Positions 18,256 to 26,401 of a stretch of DNA of 64,000 bases are shown here, piece after piece. The notes below the pieces were generated by a model. It ran no database searches. It was not told the DNA's origin and saw only the letters and a program-made list of their open reading frames with translations. The position numbers and the translations under genes are program-made. The DNA is from Flectobacillus sp. BAB-3569 (lineage in GTDB: Bacteria; Bacteroidota; Bacteroidia; Cytophagales; Spirosomataceae), in the NCBI RefSeq assembly GCF_002270355.1, contig NZ_NJFZ01000032.1, positions 1-64,000 on the forward strand, in the 5' to 3' direction. Position 1 is the stretch's first letter, and the number at the start of each line of letters is the position of its first letter.

Positions 18256-18355
18256 GAATGTGGTATGTTAAATATTTATCTCTTAAAGATAGCGAATTAG
18301 CCGATTAAACAATCATGAAAACATCTAGGGTCAGACCTTTATTTTTAGAACAAAA

Positions 18356-18391
18356 AAAACACTTCAGCACCATGAATCGCTGAAGTGTTTT
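18356..18391 (-). terminator. Rho-independent terminator of murA
   Basis: A 13-bp stem (AAAACACTTCAGC at 18356-18368 with 18379-18391) closes a 10-nt loop, and on the minus strand it is followed by a run of T (complement of the A-run 18352-18359). It lies about 25 nt behind the murA stop. Confidence 0.85.
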
Positions 18392-18413
18392 AACACTGGG
18401 CCTTTGTACTATT

Positions 18414-19721
18414 CTATAAACGAACAATCTCGGCACCAATTGCATTAAGACGGGTATCAATATTTTGATAACCACGGTCAATCTGCTCAATATTTTCAAT
18501 AATTGATGTTCCTTTAGCTGAAAGTGCTGCAATCAACAACGAAACCCCTGCACGAATATCGGGTGATGTCATACGGATTCCACGTAATTGTTGTTGACGG
18601 TTCAAACCAACAACCGTAGCACGGTGTGGGTCACAAAGAATAATTTGAGCGCCCATTTCAATCAATTTATCCACGAAGAATAAACGGCTTTCAAACATTT
18701 TTTGGTGAATCAATACTGTTCCTTTTGCTTGAATCGCTGTTACCAATACAATACTCAACAAGTCTGGAGTAAAGCCAGGCCAAGGGTGGTCAGAAACAGT
18801 TAGCATTGAACCATCGATGAATGTTTCTAATTCATAATGGTCTTGTGCTGGAACAAAAATATCATCTCCTCTGAATTCCAATTTGATACCTAATTTTTGG
18901 AATACCTGTGGCATAATCCCCAAATCAGGAATTGAACAATTTTTGATGGTAATTTCTGATTGAGTCATAGCCGCCAAACCAATGAATGAACCAATTTCAA
19001 TCATATCTGGAAGCATAGTATGCTCTGTTCCATGCAATTCTGATACACCTTCGATAGTCAATAAGTTTGAACCTACCCCTGAGATTTTAGCCCCCATGCG
19101 GTTCAACATTTTACACAACTGTTGCAAATAAGGCTCACAAGCAGCGTTGTAAATAGTGGTTGTACCTTCTGCCAATACAGCAGCCATTACGATGTTGGCT
19201 GTACCTGTTACCGATGCTTCGTCGAGCAACATATAGGCACCTTGCAAATGCGAAGCATCAACTTCATAGATACCGCCATCTTCTTGACTGTAGTTAAACT
19301 TAGCACCCAATTTCATGAAGCCATGAAAGTGAGTATCCAAACGACGACGACCGATTTTGTCACCACCTGGAGAAGGAATTCTACCTTTTTTAAAGCGAGC
19401 CAAAGTTGGTCCCAATAACATTACTGAGCCTCTCAAAGCCGCTGCTTTACGCTTATATGTTTCTGAATTTAGATAATCAAGGTTTACTTCTGAGGCATCA
19501 AACTTGATAGAAGAATCACTCAAACGTGTGCAACGAACACCCATATCGCCCAATAACTCAATCAATTGATTTACGTCACGGATGTTAGGAATGTTGTGAA
19601 TGGTAACGGGTTCTTTGGTCAAAACCACCGCACACAAGATTTGCAAAGCTTCGTTTTTGGCTCCCTGAGGGATAATCTCGCCTTTTAGGTGGCGACCGCC
19701 TGTTACTTTAAATGATGCCAT
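18414..19721 (-). CDS. murA: UDP-N-acetylglucosamine 1-carboxyvinyltransferase with Asp in place of the catalytic Cys
   Basis: 435 residues, first committed step of peptidoglycan synthesis: transfer of enolpyruvyl from PEP to UDP-GlcNAc in the cytoplasm. It shows PQGAKNEALQIL with the conserved Lys22, ALRGSVMLLGPTLARF and the EPSP-synthase-like repeats. The loop that carries the catalytic Cys in E. coli reads SPGGDKIGRRRLDTHF, with Asp121 at the Cys position. The Cys-to-Asp form is active and not alkylated by fosfomycin in other bacteria, so intrinsic resistance at this target is expected. The upstream neighbour is the DUF4290 gene, 84 nt away on the same strand, probably cotranscribed. Confidence 0.95.
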   Translation of the reverse strand: MASFKVTGGRHLKGEIIPQGAKNEALQILCAVVLTKEPVTIHNIPNIRDVNQLIELLGDMGVRCTRLSDSSIKFDASEVNLDYLNSETYKRKAAALRGSVMLLGPTLARFKKGRIPSPGGDKIGRRRLDTHFHGFMKLGAKFNYSQEDGGIYEVDASHLQGAYMLLDEASVTGTANIVMAAVLAEGTTTIYNAACEPYLQQLCKMLNRMGAKISGVGSNLLTIEGVSELHGTEHTMLPDMIEIGSFIGLAAMTQSEITIKNCSIPDLGIMPQVFQKLGIKLEFRGDDIFVPAQDHYELETFIDGSMLTVSDHPWPGFTPDLLSIVLVTAIQAKGTVLIHQKMFESRLFFVDKLIEMGAQIILCDPHRATVVGLNRQQQLRGIRMTSPDIRAGVSLLIAALSAKGTSIIENIEQIDRGYQNIDTRLNAIGAEIVRL

Positions 19722-19805
19722 ATACTATTTTATAATTAAGGGATAATGCGCCCGTTAAGCCTAATGGTCTATTATTTTGTTGATTTGTGTTTGAGGCCAA
19801 CAGCA

Positions 19806-20531
19806 CTATCGTTTTCCGTTGTTACGATTATTGTGATTGTTTCTATTGTCGTTGTTGCGTGGACCGTTCGAATTACGATTATTATTACGATCGTTTCTTT
19901 CGTTTTGGTGATTGTTATTACGACCACCGAAATTACGATTGCTGTTATTGTTATTATTGTTGTTGCGGCCGTTACTAGAATTGTTATTGCTGGTAGCAGG
20001 GCGTGCATTGCGCAAATTGCCTAAAGCAGATTTTCCAGAGATACCTTCTACCACAGGAGCCAATAAATTATTTGACATTTCTAACAAATGACCCCAAATA
20101 ACTTCATCGTCGACTACTTCCTTGTTCCAGTTTTGGTAAAAAGTTTTCATTAATCGAGCGATGTGTGCTACCAAAATACGCTTTTCTTCTTCATTACTTT
20201 CAGCGATAGCACGCTTAATCAACAACTCAACATTGCGACCATAGTAGCGAAAACGTAGTTCGTTTACGTTGTATGGTACTTGTTTTGGTAGCTTTCCTAC
20301 GGCATCTGGCGATGGAGGAGGAAAGGGGCTGTCGACATCCAATTTGAAGTTTGACATAATATACAAGTCATCCCACAGTTTGTTGGAATAATCCTGATTA
20401 TCACGCATATTCGGATGTACTTGACGCATCAGTTCGACAAGCAAGTAAGCATATTTGGTACGCTTTTCTTTGTCTTGAACCGATAATATATAATCAACTA
20501 ATTTCTGGACGTTTGTGCCGTATTCTTTCAT
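19806..20531 (-). CDS. DUF4290 protein with Asn/Arg-rich tail
   Basis: 241 residues. Residues 1-165 match what I recall of DUF4290, a Bacteroidota-specific family (MKEYGTNVQKLVDYI, REQ-type helix LLVELMRQVHPNMRDNQDYS, WDDLYIMSNFKLDVDSPFP, LMKTFYQNWNKEVVDDEVIW). From about residue 178 the chain becomes almost only Asn, Arg, Gly and Ser in runs such as GRNNNNNNNSNRNFGGRNNN, plainly disordered and basic, which resembles RNA-binding tails. No function is established. It precedes murA on the same strand; the two being neighbours appears to be common in this phylum. Confidence 0.8.
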   Translation of the reverse strand: MKEYGTNVQKLVDYILSVQDKEKRTKYAYLLVELMRQVHPNMRDNQDYSNKLWDDLYIMSNFKLDVDSPFPPPSPDAVGKLPKQVPYNVNELRFRYYGRNVELLIKRAIAESNEEEKRILVAHIARLMKTFYQNWNKEVVDDEVIWGHLLEMSNNLLAPVVEGISGKSALGNLRNARPATSNNNSSNGRNNNNNNNSNRNFGGRNNNHQNERNDRNNNRNSNGPRNNDNRNNHNNRNNGKR

Positions 20532-20617
20532 TGTGCTATTGAGTGAATGAATGAAGAAGCGTTATGCCTACAACAGGCAAAGAAAACGCCTACGCTTTCT
20601 TCTTTTCTGACTCATGG

Positions 20618-20625
20618 CAAAAATA
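20618..20625 (-). promoter_or_regulatory. Candidate -7 element for the DUF4290-murA operon
   Basis: TATTTTTG followed by CC on the minus strand fits TAnnTTTG and lies about 87 nt before the DUF4290 ATG. A T-rich block, but no clear TTG, is found at the -33 position. Confidence 0.35.
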
Positions 20626-20847
20626 GGAATAATTCGCTGCTATAAAAAATATTTAATTCGAATGAAAGACGAAAATATCTTTACTTGGAATTGCTATTGA
20701 CAGAGAAGTAATAATTTTGAATTATGTCCTTTAATCTTCGGTATCTATGTTATTTCGAAAGATGACCGCTCTTAGACGTTTCTTTTACTTTGAAAAGAGA
20801 AATTCCAAAGCAACATTTTATTGTATCCATAAAACACAAGCATATAA

Positions 20848-22233
20848 ATGAATGATATTGTAGAAAAACTCCAAGCGTTGTTTGGTTCAGACTGTATTCT
20901 TTCTCAAGCAGACGCCTCTCATCGCCCTGCAAGTGTTTGGATGGCAGGCGAGGCACTTTACTGCAAAGCTTTGGCTCGTCCAAAAAGTGCTGAAGAACTA
21001 GCCGAAATCATGCGTATTTGTCATGAATACGCCCAACCTGTTGTGCCACATGGAGGCTTGACAGGCGTTGCTGGGGGAACTAAGGTTTCGGGTGATGAGA
21101 TTGCCATTACATTGGAACGAATGAACAAAATAGAAGAAATAGATGTCATAAATAAAACGGTGACGGTGCAAGCTGGGGTTATTTTGCAAGATTTACAACA
21201 AAGGGTGGCTAAACAAGGTTTTTTATTTCCTTTGGATTTGGGCGCAAAAGGCAGTTGTATGATTGGAGGCAATATAGCAACCAACGCTGGCGGACTTCAG
21301 GCATTGCGTTATGGTGTTATGCGACAATTAGTGTTGGGCTTAGAAGTAGTTTTGGCCGATGGTACTATCATTTCATCAATGAATAAAATGATGAAAAATA
21401 ATGCAGGCTACGACCTTAAACAACTATTCATTGGGTCGGAAGGAACTTTAGGTATTATCACCAAAGCCGTATTAAGAATAGAAGATGCTCCTCAATCCCG
21501 TAATACGGCTTTAGTATGCCTTGAAAGTTTTCAGGATGCGGTTCAGTTTTTACATGAAGCTAAAAAGTGTCTCAATAGTTTGCTGACCACCTACGAGATT
21601 ATTTGGCAGGATTATTACCAATTGATGACTTCGGCGCCATCGCCGTATTCAGCTCCATTGCCACAGAATGCACCTTTTTATGTGCTAATCGAAGCATTGG
21701 GTCAAAACCCACAAACCGATAAAGACCTTTTTGAAGAATTATTAGAAAATTGTTTTGAAAAAGAGATTATTACCGATGCTGCCTTGGCAAAGTCTCAACA
21801 AGAACTAGACTGGTTTTGGGGAATAAGAGAGCAGGTAGAACTCATTTTTCAGGTTCATAATCCTGTGTTTTTATTTGATATAAGTTTGCCTATCAATACC
21901 ATGGAATCCTATGTTGAAGAAATAAAAGGCAAACTTCAGAACAGATTTGAGCAGGTGGAATGTTATGCTTTTGGACACATGGGTGATGGTAATTTACACC
22001 TTTTTGTAAGTACTGACGAAAACGCTATAAGTACAAGACACCAAGTAGAGGAAATTGTTTTGACACCACTTAGAGCTATTGGCGGCTCTATTACTGCCGA
22101 ACATGGTGTTGGTTTAGAGAAAAAGAGGTGGTTACATTTAAGTCGAAGTCAAGAGGAAATAACATTGATGAAAACCTTGAAAGCTGCTCTAGACCCCAAA
22201 GGAATATTGAACAGAGGAAAAATATTTGAATAA
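20848..22233 (+). CDS. FAD-linked oxidoreductase, GlcD/D-lactate dehydrogenase-like
   Basis: 461 residues. The N-terminal FAD-binding type 4 (PCMH) domain is clear: VVPHGGLTGVAGGTKVSGDE, SCMIGGNIATNAGGLQALRY, GYDLKQLFIGSEGTLGIIT. The C-terminal FAD-oxidase domain has YAFGHMGDGNLHLFVS and GSITAEHGVGLEKKRW. Such flavoenzymes oxidise 2-hydroxy acids (glycolate, D-lactate, D-2-hydroxyglutarate) to the 2-oxo acids. The Fe-S partner subunit (GlcF type) is absent here, and there is no fused Fe-S domain. The stop overlaps the start of the cyclase gene by one base (TAATG), so the two are translationally coupled and probably act on connected metabolites. Confidence 0.9.
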   Translation: MNDIVEKLQALFGSDCILSQADASHRPASVWMAGEALYCKALARPKSAEELAEIMRICHEYAQPVVPHGGLTGVAGGTKVSGDEIAITLERMNKIEEIDVINKTVTVQAGVILQDLQQRVAKQGFLFPLDLGAKGSCMIGGNIATNAGGLQALRYGVMRQLVLGLEVVLADGTIISSMNKMMKNNAGYDLKQLFIGSEGTLGIITKAVLRIEDAPQSRNTALVCLESFQDAVQFLHEAKKCLNSLLTTYEIIWQDYYQLMTSAPSPYSAPLPQNAPFYVLIEALGQNPQTDKDLFEELLENCFEKEIITDAALAKSQQELDWFWGIREQVELIFQVHNPVFLFDISLPINTMESYVEEIKGKLQNRFEQVECYAFGHMGDGNLHLFVSTDENAISTRHQVEEIVLTPLRAIGGSITAEHGVGLEKKRWLHLSRSQEEITLMKTLKAALDPKGILNRGKIFE

Positions 22234-22922
22234 TGGAAATAATTGATTTGAGCCAAGAAATATTCGATGGAATGTCGGTTTTTCATAGCTTACCAGCCGT
22301 AAAAATGGAAATTCATGCTACCCATGAGCAGTGGGATGGATTGGTTGATGCTGAAACTCAAACTCCGAGTGTTTATAAATTAGCCATAAGTGAGCACACA
22401 GGTACACATGTCGATGCACTTAATCACATGGGTAGAGAATTTGCAGGACAGTCGATAGACACGATGCCTTTATCTATGTTTTATACTGAAGGTATTTGCT
22501 TGGATTTGAGTCACAAAGGGCTGCAAGAATTCATTACGTCAGAAGATTTACATAAAGCTTGCGAAAAAGCCAGTCTTGATATCAAAAAAGGAGATACTGT
22601 ATTGCTATATACCGATCATTATCGAAAGTATTTTGCCACAGAAAATTGGAACAAAGGACCGGGATTGACTGCGGAGGCAACTCAATGGTTAGGGGAGAAG
22701 CAAATATCTGCCTTTGGCGTAGAAACTCTTTCACCAGGGATACCCAAAATAAGCAATAAAGAGGTACATTATATCTGCGGAAAAATGGGCTTTACGCATT
22801 ATGAAAATATGGTTAATCTTCATCAGCTAATCGGGCGTGGACGCTTTCAGTTTATTGCTTTGCCACTTAAAATCAGAGGAGGAACGGGGTCGCCTGTACG
22901 AGCGGTGGCAGTGTTTGAGTAA
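22233..22922 (+). CDS. Cyclase-family metal-dependent hydrolase (kynurenine-formamidase-like)
   Basis: 229 residues with the family signature ISEHTGTHVDALNHMG (HxGTHxDxxxH, metal ligands) near residue 50 and the second conserved segment VLLYTDHYRKYF followed by FGVETLSPGIPKI. Members cleave amides or lactones, for example N-formylkynurenine, or isatin to isatinate. The ATG overlaps the stop of the FAD oxidoreductase by one base. A tryptophan 2,3-dioxygenase or kynureninase gene is not nearby, so the kynurenine role is unsupported. A lactonase-like role following hydroxyacid oxidation is only a guess. Confidence 0.85.
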   Translation: MEIIDLSQEIFDGMSVFHSLPAVKMEIHATHEQWDGLVDAETQTPSVYKLAISEHTGTHVDALNHMGREFAGQSIDTMPLSMFYTEGICLDLSHKGLQEFITSEDLHKACEKASLDIKKGDTVLLYTDHYRKYFATENWNKGPGLTAEATQWLGEKQISAFGVETLSPGIPKISNKEVHYICGKMGFTHYENMVNLHQLIGRGRFQFIALPLKIRGGTGSPVRAVAVFE

Positions 22923-22934
22923 TTTAATTAAAAA

Positions 22935-22975
22935 GATGTCACCGAAATTACTACTACATTTATTTCGGTGACATC
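22935..22975 (+). terminator. Strong hairpin behind the cyclase gene
   Basis: GATGTCACCGAAA (22935-22947) pairs perfectly with TTTCGGTGACATC (22963-22975). It lies 12 nt behind the cyclase stop and before the convergent gene at 22989. The T-run is weak, so it may be a 3' stability hairpin or a bidirectional terminator. Confidence 0.6.
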
Positions 22976-22988
22976 AATGTAGATCGTT

Positions 22989-24119
22989 TTACTCAATTTT
23001 AAATCTTGTGCTTGGTTTAGTGCTTTCTGTGATAGTGGCTATCACTCTTCCAGATTTTGTAACAATTGATGCTCCAACTTTCACATATATACCCTCAATC
23101 ATTTTGTTTCCAATTCGTTTCAGCGTATTGCTCATACCATTGACCGTGTAGTACACATCTTCACCTGTTAAATTTTGTAATTCAACTTTGAAAGTTTTAT
23201 CGCTCGAGCTACTACTTTTCGACGAGCTTGAACTACTATTTCTCGAACCATTAAAAAGCGATGCATTAGCCTCATCAATAGCTTTGTAGGCCTCTTTTTG
23301 ACCGTCAATTTTTAAATCATCTCTTTGTTGATAAGCCTTTTGGTGGGTAATTAGCATATCATAAAGTTGTTCGTCGGTTAATGAAAGAGCTTTTGATTCT
23401 TTATTTTTTGCATAAAGAACCATAACTGGATCCATTTTTTCACTTTTTACATCACTTGCATCACGACCACCTTTGGGAATGTAGTAAAGTCCACTGCCTG
23501 GCGTTATTAAAATCAAACCGGGTTCGATTAATACCAAATGCAGATTGGAAGCATCTTTCAAGGTTTCTTTTGATTCCTTTACATACTCTCCGTCTTTGAC
23601 CACTTTCTGTTTTGCATAAAAACCATAAAATGCTGAATTGCCAATAGTAGCGTCAAATCGTGGCTGTTTGATAGCCGAACTAATTTTAAGTACAAGGTCT
23701 GCAGGAAAATCATTGCGACCAATAATTAGAGAAGGTACATTTTCTTCGATACCATAACTTGGCGTTAGTTTTACTTTTACAGCATTTGCTTCCTTCTCAA
23801 AACTCACTAAAAACTTTCCAATGGCTTTGTCTGGTTTTCCTTCTTCTTTGCCACACACAAATAGCTCACGCGTGTAGTAAATACCAGCAAGTCCGTAAGG
23901 ATCTTTGGTAATACCTTTTGCCTCAAGGACATTTTTAGAGGCATCTTCCTTTTGTTTTTCATAGAGTGCTTTGCTAGGCTTGGCACCAGTACCACTTCCT
24001 CCTGCTACGGATTCAGCTTTTTCCTTAAGTTTTTGTAAAAAACCTTGGGCATTGATCTGACTGCTTGAAAGTCCTATAGTAATGCCTAGGCAGAAAAGAG
24101 AGACAAATGGTTTTTTCAT
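22989..24119 (-). CDS. Secreted protein of unknown function
   Basis: 376 residues. A signal peptide is clear (MKKPFVSLFCLGITIGLSSS, cleavage after INA near residue 24). It is followed by a short charged helix (GFLQKLKEKAESVAGGSGTG) of the kind seen at the start of several Bacteroidota secreted proteins, then a central domain (GLAGIYYTRELFVCGKE, KVKLTPSYGIEENVPSLIIG), a Ser-only linker near residue 300, and a small C-terminal domain (KVELQNLTGEDVYYTVNGMS). I do not recognise the family. It is alone, downstream of and convergent with the cyclase gene. Confidence 0.7.
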   Translation of the reverse strand: MKKPFVSLFCLGITIGLSSSQINAQGFLQKLKEKAESVAGGSGTGAKPSKALYEKQKEDASKNVLEAKGITKDPYGLAGIYYTRELFVCGKEEGKPDKAIGKFLVSFEKEANAVKVKLTPSYGIEENVPSLIIGRNDFPADLVLKISSAIKQPRFDATIGNSAFYGFYAKQKVVKDGEYVKESKETLKDASNLHLVLIEPGLILITPGSGLYYIPKGGRDASDVKSEKMDPVMVLYAKNKESKALSLTDEQLYDMLITHQKAYQQRDDLKIDGQKEAYKAIDEANASLFNGSRNSSSSSSKSSSSSDKTFKVELQNLTGEDVYYTVNGMSNTLKRIGNKMIEGIYVKVGASIVTKSGRVIATITESTKPSTRFKIE

Positions 24120-24252
24120 AGCGGATTGTTTGAATTATTGTTTTTGTTCCGCTAAACTATGGCAAATAAATCTTTGAGGTTATCCAAATTGTATGTAGGT
24201 AGATTTAGAGAAAATGTAAGGAGTGTTTGATTTTACCAAAATGATTTTGACC

Positions 24253-24301
24253 AAATAAAAAACTCTCATCAAAAGTCGTTTGTGACTGTCAGATGAGAGT
24301 T
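24253..24301 (-). terminator. Rho-independent terminator of the ROK gene
   Basis: AACTCTCATC (24261-24270) pairs with GATGAGAGTT (24292-24301). On the minus strand the stem runs directly into TTTTTTATTT, a good U-tract. It is about 27 nt behind the ROK stop. Confidence 0.75.
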
Positions 24302-24327
24302 CGTAATATCAAATAATTTGTCAATGA

Positions 24328-25563
24328 TTAATCTTCTGCCAGTACCTTATTGAGCGCATAAGCTTGTAGACCTAACACTTTGGCAGATTCGCCGAGCTCA
24401 GAAATGACAATACTCAAATTTTCTTTGTAATCAGCCAAGCAGTATTTGTAAATCGCTTGTTCGATTGGATTACTGATAAATTTGCCAGCTTTGGCTAAAG
24501 CACCATTGATAATAATGGTTTTGGGATTGAGCAAGTGTACTGCAATAGCCAGACCTTTCCCCATTTCTTTACCAATATCATGGAGTAAGTCAATCGCAAG
24601 TCCATCACCACGATTGGCAACTTCAATTACCATTTCGATATCGATTTGGTCAATATTTTTATTCGCTAATTGCGAAACACGTCCTTCTTTCAATAATTCC
24701 TTGATACGTTTGATAAGGTATGATGCCTTTGTAACGGTATCTAAGCAACCTACTTTGCCGCAATGACAAAGTTCTCCGTCTGGTCGCACCTGAATATGCC
24801 CTAATTCACCAGCAAAGCCAGATTCTCCTTGTAGAACCTGTCCATTGACAAGCACCCCAAAACCTACGCCACCCCAGTCCATATTTACGGTAATGGCATG
24901 TTGCATGTCTTTAGCGAGTCCAAAATGGTGTTCGCCCAAAGTAATAGCTTGTGTATCGTTGATGATGAATACTGGTAAATGCAGCGCACTTTTCATGAGA
25001 TAGACTAAACTTCCTCCATCAGCTACTACATGTGGGTACGTGTAGTTGAGGCCTGTACGAGGGTTAATCAAGCCCGGCATAGACACACTGATACCCACAA
25101 AATGTTCAACTCTGTAGGCAGCAATGGCTAGAAATTTCTCAACGGCTCTAATTAATTGGTCGGCGATAGGACTATCGCCATCAATGCAAACAGGAATGTC
25201 ATCGCTGTACATTACCTTGTTTTGAAGATTAAGGATATAAGCTTTCGATTGATAGGTGTTAATATCCAGTGCTAAAACAAAACGTTCGTAGGGGTTTAGG
25301 CTATACAGAGTAGGTTTACGTCCTAGTTGAACCTCTGCAATACCAACTTCAATTACCCACTTTTCATTGATAAGCTCTTCGACCAATGCTGTGACAGAAG
25401 GCACACTGGTGTGTAGCTGTTTGGTCAACTGGGCAATGGTAAAATTACCACCATTGTAAAGGTGTTGTAAAAGTTTCTTTTTTAGTTTGTTTTTCTTTAA
25501 ATCAACAATTGACTCTCTCTCGACGATTTCGCTATCCGGAGCAGATTTGTACAAATCAGACAT
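24328..25563 (-). CDS. ROK-family transcriptional regulator (NagC/XylR/Mlc-like)
   Basis: 411 residues. An N-terminal winged helix (YNGGNFTIAQLTKQLHTSVP then SVTALVEELINEKWVIEVG) is followed by a two-lobed ROK sugar-kinase-like domain. The ROK zinc motif is complete: GELGHIQVRPDGELCHCGKV plus GCLDTV (His plus three Cys). ATP/sugar site remnants include VNMDWGGVGFGVLVNG and TIIINGALAKAGKF. Proteins of this type repress sugar genes until a sugar or sugar phosphate binds. It diverges from the SusC-SusD genes across 838 nt, making those the natural candidates for control. Because of the HTH it is not a plain glucokinase. Confidence 0.9.
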   Translation of the reverse strand: MSDLYKSAPDSEIVERESIVDLKKNKLKKKLLQHLYNGGNFTIAQLTKQLHTSVPSVTALVEELINEKWVIEVGIAEVQLGRKPTLYSLNPYERFVLALDINTYQSKAYILNLQNKVMYSDDIPVCIDGDSPIADQLIRAVEKFLAIAAYRVEHFVGISVSMPGLINPRTGLNYTYPHVVADGGSLVYLMKSALHLPVFIINDTQAITLGEHHFGLAKDMQHAITVNMDWGGVGFGVLVNGQVLQGESGFAGELGHIQVRPDGELCHCGKVGCLDTVTKASYLIKRIKELLKEGRVSQLANKNIDQIDIEMVIEVANRGDGLAIDLLHDIGKEMGKGLAIAVHLLNPKTIIINGALAKAGKFISNPIEQAIYKYCLADYKENLSIVISELGESAKVLGLQAYALNKVLAED

Positions 25564-26401
25564 ATATTCAGGGATAAGAATTCAAGTATGTGGTTATGAG
25601 TAGACTGACTATTACTCGACCAACATAGACTTCGTTAAACAGTTCTAAAAGGTTTACATTTTTTATAAATAGTTTGATAGGCTTTCTGATAAGTGGAGCT
25701 TAGTATATAAGTTAATCAAGATGTAGTATCTGAGAAGACACTTGAAAAATTACCTACCGTGCTGTTATTCAAAAATGAAGAAAGTCAATCCTGAATAAAT
25801 ATTACTAAATGAGCTGATATTTTCTACTGGTTCAGTCTACAATACCACAAAAAAAAGAAAAATTAATATTTTCAGCAACAAGTATATGATTTAATCTTAA
25901 AAAAACTTGTGGGGTCTGTCGGCTTTTGTAGAAAATACTTACTATATTAATATATTTTAAAAAAATGTTAAGTACTTTTACTCGAATTATATAGGGTTTT
26001 GTTTTAATATTTTAAAATTATATGTAATATTACAATAAAATTTGCAAATTATATTTTGTTTTCGTTATTTTTAATTCATGAATATTTTGAATATGAATTG
26101 AGTGAGTAAAATTCCTATTTGGTATACAAACGTTTTTTTTTGTACTAATTATTAAAATAATTTACTAATATCGCATACTTATTGAGATATTAAATGAAAT
26201 ACCTGTATTATTTTGAGTTTAAGTGAAATTGATTCAGCATTTTTTTAATAATTACATAATCCCAATTTTCCACGTTATACTATTCTTAACCATCCATGAA
26301 AAAAGCATTATTTGCCACCAATCCCCCTTAGGGAAAAGTATCCCTTTTTATCATTCATATTAACATCCAATTCAATTTTTTCACTGAAACAGTTCATAAA
26401 A
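25564..26401. other. 838-nt divergent AT-rich regulatory region before susC
   Basis: There is no gene between the ROK start and the SusC ATG at 26402. The sequence is very A/T rich with many long A or T runs. An imperfect AT inverted repeat (TAATATT 26005-26011, AATATTA 26026-26032) and the motif GTATACAAACGTTTTTTTTT near 26120 are visible, but no promoter matching TAnnTTTG at proper spacing could be fixed with confidence. A long leader upstream of SusC is plausible. Confidence 0.5.

Noticed and set aside
19746-20024. Hydrophobic plus- and minus-strand frames antisense to or overlapping the DUF4290 tail (Val/Ile/Thr-rich)
   Set aside because: They are translations of the AAT/AAC/CGT repeats in other frames, not genes.
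26005-26032. AT inverted repeat as an operator of the ROK regulator
   Set aside because: In such A/T-rich sequence a 7-bp inverted repeat is expected by chance, so it is only mentioned in the gap description.
26312-26401. Upstream TTG start of the SusC protein
   Set aside because: It would add 30 residues before the signal peptide. The ATG at 26402 starts a normal signal peptide. Similar upstream TTG or GTG starts at 14257, 29504, 47001 (minus), 49021, 61507 (minus) and 63995 (minus) were rejected for the same reason or family comparison.
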